Positions 55,901-64,000 of a stretch of DNA of 64,000 bases are shown here, in pieces (within the stretch, counting starts at the first letter, position 1; every line of letters begins with the position of its first letter). The position numbers and the translations under genes were made by a program. Location: positions 35,727,554 through 35,791,553 of the forward strand of contig OX485803.1 in assembly GCA_950295325.1 (NCBI GenBank), written 5' to 3'. Below the pieces are notes generated by a model, which made no database searches, had not been told where the DNA came from, and was given only the letters and a program-made list of their open reading frames with translations. This stretch comes from Polytrichum commune. Lineage: Eukaryota > Streptophyta > Polytrichopsida > Polytrichales > Polytrichaceae.

Positions 55901-56382
55901 ATGAATTTAAAAAAAAACACTTGTAGTTGTTGTATGTATTATTAAACAAAATTATATTTTGGTAACTTGATCATAACCATGGTAATTTGCATGGCTACAG
56001 AGGCAACCTAATTGCACATATTAATGTAGCTTGTCGTACTACCTAGTATGGGTGAACCAAGCTAACCTTGCATAGGCCAATCCGAAATTCAAGGTGGTGG
56101 GCCTCATTGGCAAATGATGTTTTAGATCCTGGTTTTGTATAGTTCTTTATTTTGGTTTTGTAAATGGCAAGAGGAACTCCAAAGGAGCTTCATTCAACTT
56201 TCAATCTAGGCTCCAAGACACAAATACATTGAATATTTCACTCAAAGAATGATTAAACCCATGATTCCGTCCCTCTTTGAGAGACTTTACAAATAATACT
56301 ATTGTTGTTCCAGTAAGAAAATTTCCAAAGTTCTAAAGAGACTTTACATATTTTTGCCCCACCTTCGCCATGCGGTCGCCGG
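52959..56382. other. AT-rich intergenic DNA, no gene seen
   Basis: A decayed reverse-orientation copy of the poly-C repeat family lies at about 54400-54740 (ttatttggttacttttctta; ggatgttatatgaccattt). The rest holds only short frames without domains. Confidence 0.5.
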
Positions 56383-57060
56383 TCATGTTCTATTCGGAGA
56401 GAGTGAAACCACCAATTTCTGAATCAATTTCAATTGTAGGTGTAGAAAATCCACCGGATGAATATTTTTTTCAAAAGAAAAAGAAAAAAATAGCATGTAT
56501 CCAAGTACTAGCATGAATGTGACCATGTTAGTTGTATGTGGATCACGATTAACCATGATGCGGCATAGGGTGTTATGCCTCCTTTGGGAGGTGGGCTCTG
56601 GTAGTAGAATAGTTGTCCTTAGTTCATTGGGGCGGGGGACAGGTGCTTGTTTGTTGTCGAGTTGTCTTTTGTTCAAGACTAGGTATGTGAGATATTTGAT
56701 GGCGTCTTGATGTATGTTTTTCATGAGGATTTTTATAATCGATTTTGGGATGTTTAAGTTGGTGAGTTTCTTAATGGAGTGTTTGTGTATGACTCCTCTC
56801 ACCCTAGCCGTGATGGTAATGAGGAGGTTGGTTTTCAATCTGTTATTTTGTACAGTGTTAATTAGTGGGTCATATTTGGTGTGTTTTTGTTCAAGGGCTT
56901 GGTCAAGGAATCTATTGTGACAATATGTAAGTTCTATGAGTTGGACGGTGAGTGTAGGGGAGGGTAATGATGGTGTTTGTATTTGGTGTCCACCGGTGAC
57001 ATAAGATACTTCGCTTGAGTATGATATGTTTGACTGAATGAACACCATGGAGAAATTCAA
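56383..57060 (-). mobile_element. LINE fragment: best-preserved restriction-type endonuclease
   Basis: A 225-codon minus-strand frame is open across the fragment. Residues about 38-95 give a block of the form QLIELTYCHNRF, then ALEQKHTKYDPLIN, then LLITITARVRG and IHKH. Downstream, IPKSIIKILM and KYLTYLVLNKRQL repeat in the fragments at 5774 and 30110. The block lines up position by position with the C-terminal endonuclease of R2/NeSL/HERO-type LINEs, including the K-x-x-K-Y-x-x-L core and the final G/R-x-R-G. The reverse transcriptase is absent here. Confidence 0.75.
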
Positions 57061-57569
57061 ATCGACTCCTCCATATGCTCAACAATCATCATGGAGTGTG
57101 CTAAGAAAATCATTGCTTGTAGATGTAATATAGTAGGTTCTTAGATCTCTACATTGCTATGTGCAATTAGGTTGCTCCACACTAATTTAACGACATTCCA
57201 CTCTATATTGAGTATCTACTACTACAATAGCAAAACATGGGCGAAACACAATGTTTGTGTTTACATTGTGGTTTTTATTCAAATGAATGAACATAATTTG
57301 AAAATTTTGTGATATGATTTTGACCCAAGATAATATGCATGGGTAAAGATAGAACCTATCCATGAAGTCAACCTAATTACACATATTGGTGCAAGGGTTT
57401 GTTGTAATTATCATTTTGTAGTACATTCCTTTGGACGTCATGGTTGTTAGGTTTTTCTTCTCAAGTGGTTGCCCTCATACTGCATGCAATCAATTCATCT
57501 CAAATTATATATATATAAAAAGCATTCAATTTGATTTATAAGATATGAGGGTCTTATGTGGTCTTTTAT

Positions 57570-58101
57570 ATGCCCCCTTCCCACCTGACTTTAGTTAAGA
57601 CCCAAAGTATTTCCTAAAAACCAGGTAAAGCTCCCTCGGTTATAGCGGAGGCATCCGACTATCCCAATGCACCTACAAGAACTTGCTCCAGAGATTTTCA
57701 AGTAGGTTTTAGTTAAGTAGCTTTCACACATGTTCATGGTTTTATCTACCAAGCAATGAATGTTGGGTAATTTTTGTCCCATCCCCAAATGCCTTACTAC
57801 TCATCTATCTTACCATCGGTTTTTGTTAATGAAGCTCCTCGTGCCCTCATAGCTAAGACTAAAAAGCAACCAATCACAAGGGTGGGAGGCGACAGTTTTA
57901 AAGTTCCTATATTCTTGCCTCATGTTTAGGTACCGATGGGAGGGTCGGTAGTTGAGGCTTAAAACCTCCACTTTTAAGCCATGCCACATCATTTGCCACC
58001 TAGGCTCAGCACTAAAAATAGCCGTATGTGTGAACCCTAGATAACTAAAACCGCTTTTAGACTAAAACTACTTCTAACTAATGTCAGGTGGGAATGCCCC
58101 A
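57570..58101. mobile_element. Inverted-repeat MITE, about 530 bp
   Basis: The left end tgcccccttcccacctgact and right end (inverse of tggggcattcccacctgaca) are inverted copies that continue into ttagttaa/ttagtta. The interior has a further inverted pair around taccatcggt and accgatgg. No coding capacity is seen. Confidence 0.75.
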
Positions 58102-58329
58102 TAAGAGTCCTGATGGTCATTCAAGCCTCGGGCATTCAATCCTTTACAATTCTAGTCTACACTCAAGGTCTGAATGACCATTTAAAAAGAAAGAAAACCT
58201 TCACTTCAACTACTCGTATCTTATGCATTACAACTCCGTTTCTAACAATTGGAAATGACAATCTTTACAACTTGGGATTCTCATGCCAATCCAACAACCG
58301 TATGTGTTGTTGGAGCTATAATTTTCCAT

Positions 58330-59080
58330 AGTAGGGCTACCACCTTACCTCTCCTAATGAATTCCCCCGTGTATCCATTATAGGGTTCAACGACCTTGCT
58401 TGTTTTGGGGGAGGAGGGACCCATCTCCCATCAATCTCTCGGTTTTGAGTGGTCCTATGCATGTTGATTGGTACGTAAACTTGTCCATCATTTGGCAAAA
58501 TTATATGGCAAATTGGATGGTTCAATTCCAATCGGTGTGTTTGGAAAAGAAAGAGAAGAAGGAGGACTCCTATGCCGCCAAAAAATGGCAACTCTGAATT
58601 CTAGCGTTGCTTCATTTTTTGAGTTGGTCTAAGTTTAAATGTGATACCTAATGGGGCATTGAGATCTAAAGACGGTGACCACATGAGACCCCATACCCTA
58701 CGTTGTAATAATTGTTCTATATACTATCCATATTGATCTTATCACCATTCTTAGATCAATTGTATTTTCACTTCCTCTGAATGATAAAATGTGCTAATGT
58801 ACTTTCAATCTCATAGACTAAGTGAAACTTGACTCTAATACTTGTTTGGGGCTTGTATAAATCACCTAATGTGTAGGTCAAAGTATAGATCCCAGGGCCT
58901 TTAACCCTTAAGTGCTCATGCAACTTGAAATGGATCGCCACTTGATATTCTAATGGGGTTTGCGACCCACTAGGTGGCAATCTACATGGATAGAAGGTAT
59001 CTATCGGTGTAGGGTGGTGCCCACTACAATGCGGGCCAAAATAACATTTAAAAACCTCATACTCCAAGCATGTTAGATTT
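58330..59080. repeat. Segmental duplication, copy 1
   Basis: It contains gtgtatccattatagggttc, gaccttgcttgttt and tttcaatctcatagactaa. The same phrases occur at 59900-60900 but in swapped block order. Minus-strand frames of 84-99 codons here have no domain. Confidence 0.6.
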
Positions 59081-59378
59081 TTTGCTAGGTTGGCATTTTC
59101 CCTTTTTGTGAGGTGGTCCCATGAGCTGCCCCTATGTAGGAGCCAAATTTAGGAGCCAATATCTTTCACATATGATGCCCAATTTGGGTGGGATTCCCCC
59201 CCCCCTTAGGACAAGGTAATGGTTGTGCACAATTTGACCAGATGGATTTAGAAAAAAATAGTGCACATGTTGATTGCTCCATGAAAAAGGGGAAATCTCC
59301 CCAAAATGACGTCACGTGACCCTCCAACTTTGAGGGTGACATTGTTTATCTAAATTTGCTCAAAAAACCCAAGTTTTT

Positions 59379-59575
59379 TTTTGTTTTTGTTTTTGTTTTT
59401 TCAGACAGAAGGCCGTAAGGCCAACGCCAAAGCATAGGAGGCAGTTGACCACCTGACAAGTTTTTATGTCAAGTAGAGAGGAGATTTTACAGTCTGGAAT
59501 TGAATTGCCAACCTCTTCCTTGAGATTTGGGTATCTCTCCACCATTGTCCCGTAGGTTAGGGTCATCTCGGACTG
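59379..59575 (-). mobile_element. tRNA-derived SINE, subfamily 1, with 15-bp target duplication
   Basis: It is flanked by the direct repeat aaaacccaagttttt at 59364-59378 and 59576-59590. On the minus strand it runs from cagtccgagatgaccctaac to a tail of aaaac repeats. The B box is degenerate (gcaattcaattcc). The body matches 42477-42656 throughout, so the two are one subfamily. The intact target duplication marks a relatively recent insertion. Confidence 0.9.
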
Positions 59576-59899
59576 AAAACCCAAGTTTTTGGGAGTAGCT
59601 CATTATATCATCCACACAACATATTATGGGAAAGTTGCCAACTTTCTAAAATTTGTGACATGACAAAAATGGTCATGAAACAAAAAAATTCAAAATTTTC
59701 TCTAGATGCCCCCCCCAAGGTGAATGCCATGTTCATATGTCAATCTGACTAGCAAATGTGGTCCAATTGACTTCAAATCTTCACAACAAAAATATAGCCC
59801 AATCTAGTTCACATATGTTCGATTTAAAGAAAACATGCTTTATTTTGCTACATAACATAATTTTTTTAATATTGATGCTAGAAATGTTCGAAAACGGAA

Positions 59900-60135
59900 T
59901 GTGAAGGCTTGAGTGTTTAGGGGTTAGAAGTTGAAGAGGGCGATCACATAAGCCCCCATACCATGTGTCTTAAGAATTTACCCTATGCATCCATACGTCG
60001 TATCCTCGTTGTTATATATGATAGTGTTCTCACTTCCTCGTAATGGTTGGATAGGCTAAATTTACTTTCAATCTCATAGACCAACTAGTCAAACTTGACT
60101 CTATAATACTTATATGGGGCTCATAGATATCACGA
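59900..60135. repeat. Segmental duplication, copy 2, left part
   Basis: It matches 58640-58860 (tttcaatctcatagaccaac; ttgactctataatacttata). It is interrupted by the family A element at 60136, and the other half resumes after 60640. Confidence 0.55.
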
Positions 60136-60640
60136 AGGGCCACTTCACACATGACCCAAGACCTGTCACCATGAAATTGTGAGAGCCCAAAAGAAAGTGT
60201 CCAAAGGCCGTCCCAAGACACCTCCAAAATCATGTAGTGTGGTCACAAATCATCAAGTGTAGTGTGAAGTCACATGTGACTGGGCCCTCAACCAAATGCT
60301 ATTTCAACAAATTTCTATTCATGCATGTCCTGACACATGATAAAATAGAATAAATCATTAATTGTGAGCGTTCCGAGTGAAATGGTCTCCTGATTTTGTG
60401 TTAGACCTACCTCCAAGTGGTGGTTTTTGAAAGCAGTCCAAGTGACCATGAAACATGATCCATTTGATGTCATGTAGGAATCCATGTAGACTTGACATCC
60501 ATCTTGCATTCACTTGTATACTCCGTTGGCCCCTCAAGCGTAGTGTGAAGCGAACTTGGACCGGCTCCGCCTATTCCACCAATGAGAGTGCTTGAAGTGC
60601 AAAGGGCATGGGCTTTCAATCTCGTGTATGAAGTGGCCCT
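60136..60640. mobile_element. Family A MITE-like element, complete copy
   Basis: The 505-bp copy starts agggccacttcacacatgac and ends cgtgtatgaagtggccct. Its left flank gctcatagatatcac and right flank aagttagtgcgtggg match a contiguous stretch in the duplicate at 58850-58880 (gcttgtataaatcacctaat), so the duplicate preserves the site without the element. This proves insertion as a unit. Confidence 0.9.
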
Positions 60641-61190
60641 AAGTTAGTGCGTGGGCCATAGAACGGATGCCGGGGCCTTTAAGAGTTAAAGAGTGTGGCC
60701 ACATTCGAAGGCCCACATAGCACGCGATGTCTTAATGGATGCTTCCATGTATCCATTATAAGGTTCGGTGTTCACCGACCTTGCTTGTTTCATGGGAGGC
60801 CGGGATTGGCTCAAGGGCCGATCTCCCCTTGCCTTTTTTCATATTATTAATTCCAAGTGGGGCCCCATGCCCGTGTTGATGAGTACGAAGTTGCTTACCT
60901 TACACACGTGCCCATCCATCCTTTTCACATAACATTAGTTCACGGCAACTCCAACCACTTTCCTAGCTAGTGGGGAGATGAAGGGAAGCAAGTTATGTAG
61001 TCTAGTTGTTGGGAGTATAAGGAGACCTTTGGTTGACCCCCCCCCCACCACGTGTTTGAAATCCATCAATAAGTAAGTTAGTGTGCATACTTCCCACTTG
61101 AACGGCCTCCTTGAACTTGTGTGCCCAAAAGACCATGCCACTTGTTGCATCGTCATGTTCCTAGTGGTCATTATTTATTTCGCTTGCTCA
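60641..61190. repeat. Segmental duplication, copy 2, right part, and spacer
   Basis: It contains tgtatccattataaggttc and gaccttgcttgttt as in 58370-58410. A 10-C run is at 61037-61046. Confidence 0.5.
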
Positions 61191-62044
61191 CAAGCTTAAT
61201 AAAGCCCATGGACGCACAATAAAAACATGCCTTGTGTAGGAATCTCGTGTGATGTGGAGTGGGATCTTTAGTGTGAAGTGCGGTTGTGTGTGACCGATCT
61301 TACGCCCGTGTTTTACAACTAGTAAGGTGGATGTGCTTAAATTCGGTCTTTGGTCTTAAACCAATGCTTATATTTGAGTGGTGTATGGTTGGGTGTGACT
61401 CTAAGAACGGACACCAGAAAGGCACGTGCTCAAAAGAGATTGGAATGCATGCTCTTAGAAACTTGTTAACCATTCTAGACGCAATAGTCAACATGATTGA
61501 GGAACCTTTGGAATCATTTGATAACTTAGAGAATCTTCATTTTGACGATGAATATAATGTCCATATATAGGAGTTTTGAAAATCATAAGGGAAGTGGTTA
61601 TGGCCATGATTTGAATTTGCTAATCATCTTCACATTTTGTCTCATCCTACGAGAAATGGGTGCAAAGAGAAACATGTTTGTCTAAGACCCTCTTACCTTA
61701 AAGGTTTCCAACAACAACTTTTTCTTTGCATGAGGCAAGTAGGCCTTATTTGGTCACATATATTCACCGGACATGTATCATTGAGTGGTGTGTGGGTAGG
61801 TGTGTAGATCTTAAAACTGGCACCAAAAAAACACGTGCACAAAATGTTAACTACGATGGTTTAAAAGCCTTGGATATACAATGAACATTTCCATGTAGGA
61901 CACTCATAAGCTCACAAGCTTAAGCCGGAAACGTACTATAGATACAAAAAAAACATGGCCATGTAGGAATCTCCGTGGTGTGGAATGAATCTTTGGTGTG
62001 AAGTGCACTTGTGTATAAAAGATCTTATGCATGCATCCTCAAAC

Positions 62045-62541
62045 TACATTAAATATTGTATTTAGTGTCGCTCACTATTTGGAATGGTCCGAGATGACCC
62101 TAAACTACCGGGTGATAGTGGAGAGGTACCCATTTTCACATGGAGTGGTTTTGAGTTTGATTCCCATTGCGGAATCTTCTCTCTACTTGATGGAAAAAAA
62201 CTAGCTAAGTAAGTAGGAAGCCAAGAGCCCATCCACCGCAAGGTAGGTAGTAAAGCCCACCCTGCACCAAGCAAATTCTTGAGCAGGCCAGGGCCAACGG
62301 GTTCAAATGCATGTCAGATTGCCTGACATTGGTTATTTATTTATTTATTTATCTACTATTTGAAATTACACAATGCTATAACTATTTATTGTATATCTCA
62401 TCATTTGCCAACAAAAGGTCAAATTGGTTGTTTGGACATTCTAGAACATTTACATCTTTATTTGGTAAAATAAAGAATAAAGAATATAGCATTGTGTAAC
62501 TCCAAGTAGTAAAATCACACTAAATACAATATTTAGTGTAC
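62045..62541. mobile_element. Family D MITE carrying a nested SINE
   Basis: The outer element has long inverted ends: taaatattgtatttagtgtc at the left and the inverse of cactaaatattgtatttagt at the right, continuing into acacaatgctata. Removing 62086-62366 leaves about 216 bp, the size of the other family D copies. Confidence 0.85.
62086..62354 (+). mobile_element. tRNA-derived SINE, subfamily 2, nested in a MITE
   Basis: It is flanked by actatttggaat (62074-62085) and actatttgaaat (62355-62366), an 11 of 12 target duplication of family D sequence. It runs ggtccgagatgaccctaaac, B-box-like gtttgattccc, then cttgatgg and gagcccatccaccgcaaggt to a tail of TTTA repeats. The head matches subfamily 1, while the body after about base 120 matches only 39285-39490. 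Confidence 0.85.
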
Positions 62542-64000
62542 TAAACATTTTCAATGCTCAAGACTCTTTTAAAAGCCTAAGCCAAGTAGGCCTAATTTGG
62601 TCACATATTCATCAACTATGCATCTATATTTGAGTGGTGTGTGGGTAGGTGTGGATCCAAAAAGACATGTGTCCAACAAACTACTCGATTAAAATTGGTA
62701 ATTCGTATAGGTTTGATAGCCAAGAAATGTGTCCACATAGGAACCTCATAAGTTCACAAGCTTAAGCCATGAATGCCCAATTAAAACATGTCCACAGTAG
62801 GAATCTCCCGTGACATGGAATGAATCTTTCATGTGAAGAGCAATTGTGTGTGAATGATATTATGCCTGTGTGTTCAAACTAACTAGAGGTTTTCAATCCT
62901 TTTTTAAAAATTATTTTATTTTATTTTATTTTGAAATAATGAATTTAAATAGTTAATTTTTTTAATACCTAGAGCAAGTTGACCTAATTTGGTCATACAT
63001 CTTAATTGGGTATGTATATTTGAGTGGTGTGGAGGTGGGTGTTGAAGACTAAGAATGGCCAACAAACAAATATGTGTTCAAAAGACTGCGTGTTTAGAAT
63101 TTTTAACTAGTATAAGTTTAGGGGATTGTTAACTTGATTGTGTATATGTCAAAACAACCACAAAGACGTGTTGCGTGGTCACATGACCTATCATAATTTT
63201 TTAATTTTTTAATTTTTTCTATTATTAATCTTTATCACATACATGAAGAGGAGCAAGGTACCAACTTTATGTTAGAATTAACAAACTTGGCCAACGGTTT
63301 TGTGTGCATCTTTGTGGTGGTTTGAACTGATGTGTGGTCGATTTCACAGTCCCTTGAGTTTAATAGCCTTGAACATACAAATAACGTGTCCATGTAGGCA
63401 TCTCATAACCGAACAAGCTTAAGATGTGAATGCACAATAAAGACATGTTTGTGTAGGAGTCTCCCATGACGTGGAATGGATCATTGATCATGTGGAGTGT
63501 CCTTGTGTGTGAACGATTTTATGTCCATGAGATCACACTACTGCTAGTAAAGGTTTTCGATACTCAAGTCTTGTTTTAGACCTAACGTAAGTAAGCCTAA
63601 TTTGGTCATCTATGTTAACCATGCATCTATATTTGAGTGATGTGTGGGTAGGTGTGAAAAGCTAAGAATGGACACCAAAAAGACACGTATCCAAAATAGT
63701 GTGTGCTCGAGGTTTCTTACTATTATAAGTTTAAAAGCCTTGAGTGTACAATAAAAGATGTCCATGTAGGAATCTTCCGGGACATATATTCAACCTTTAT
63801 GTGAGGCGTGTCTGTGCCCGAACAATTTATTGCCCATGCTTTCAAATTACTAAGGTTTCCAAAACTAGGTATATTTTATACTTAAGATAAGCATGCCGAT
63901 TTGATTGCTTATGCTAACTTGGATATCTATATTTACATGGTGAGGGTCTAAGAACATACACCAAAAGACTTGAGCAAGCTCATAAAGGGTACATAATATT

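Larger units (their letters stand above)
61191..64000. repeat. Degenerate tandem array, unit about 300-420 bp
   Basis: The phrase tatatttgagtggtgtgtgg or a close variant recurs near 61368, 61784, 62621, 63011, 63624 and 63924. The phrase aagcttaag, then acatgt-ca-gtaggaatctc recurs near 61193, 61915, 62758, 63414 and 63750. After the 497-bp insertion at 62045-62541 is taken out, the spacing is mostly 300-420 bp, with one double interval. It continues past the right edge. It is related to the second half of the poly-C repeat family. Confidence 0.7.

Noticed and set aside
61191-64000. CRISPR-like regular repeats
   Set aside because: Units are hundreds of bases long and diverged, with no short direct repeats and unique spacers. 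The DNA is eukaryotic.

Overview
The window looks like nuclear DNA of a land plant. It is AT-rich and gene-poor, and it holds one convincing protein gene in 64 kb: a plant-specific AGC (group VIII) protein kinase with seven coding exons on the minus strand (11076-15641). Almost everything else is decayed transposable elements, satellites and simple repeats. The lineage cannot be fixed from the sequence. The seven-exon kinase structure (I recall mostly one intron for the Arabidopsis D6PK-like genes), the gene-poor setting and a LINE family with an R2-type endonuclease make me lean, weakly, towards a non-flowering plant such as a fern, lycophyte or bryophyte.

Layout. 1-331: a GC-richer block, open in one frame from the left edge, of unknown nature. 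332-3823: AT-rich intergenic DNA with pieces of a poly-C-containing repeat. 3824-4327: a complete copy of a ~505-bp inverted-repeat element (family A). 4668-7430: two LINE fragments facing each other, reverse transcriptase on + and C-terminal endonuclease on -. 9119-10152: family A and B repeats. 10153-17000: the kinase locus, a clean island of unique sequence (3' UTR, seven exons, long 5' leader). 17000-19500: repeats. 19801-22509: a broken PIF/Harbinger transposon with transposase (+) and probable ORF1 (-), with a tRNA-like insertion between them. 22525-24477: family B, poly-C repeat, 295-bp tandem duplication. 25723-26706: pogo-like transposase remnant. 26988-27262: foldback element. 28258-32500: family A copies and LINE fragments. 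33590-33950: small inverted-repeat element. 35040-37130: GC-rich block, TATA box, 34-bp minisatellite and a further duplication. 37790-42656: repeats, SINEs, family A, hAT-like MITE. 47187-47692: family A. 48725-52958: several MITEs, two of them pogo-derived. 56383-57060: third LINE endonuclease copy. 57570-64000: MITEs, a segmental duplication, two SINEs and a degenerate tandem array reaching the right edge.

How it fits together. The kinase is the only gene likely to be functional. Its family phosphorylates plasma-membrane PIN auxin exporters, or acts in related polarity and tip-growth signalling. Around it, autonomous elements (LINE, Harbinger, pogo) survive only as multiply stopped fragments, while short non-autonomous elements (MITEs, SINEs) are repeated and nested. 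The points most worth following are the LINE family with an R2-like restriction-type endonuclease, the two SINE subfamilies that share a tRNA-like head but have different tails, a deletion derivative linking a MITE to the pogo transposase tail, a GC-AG intron in the kinase, and the excess of C/G homopolymer tracts.
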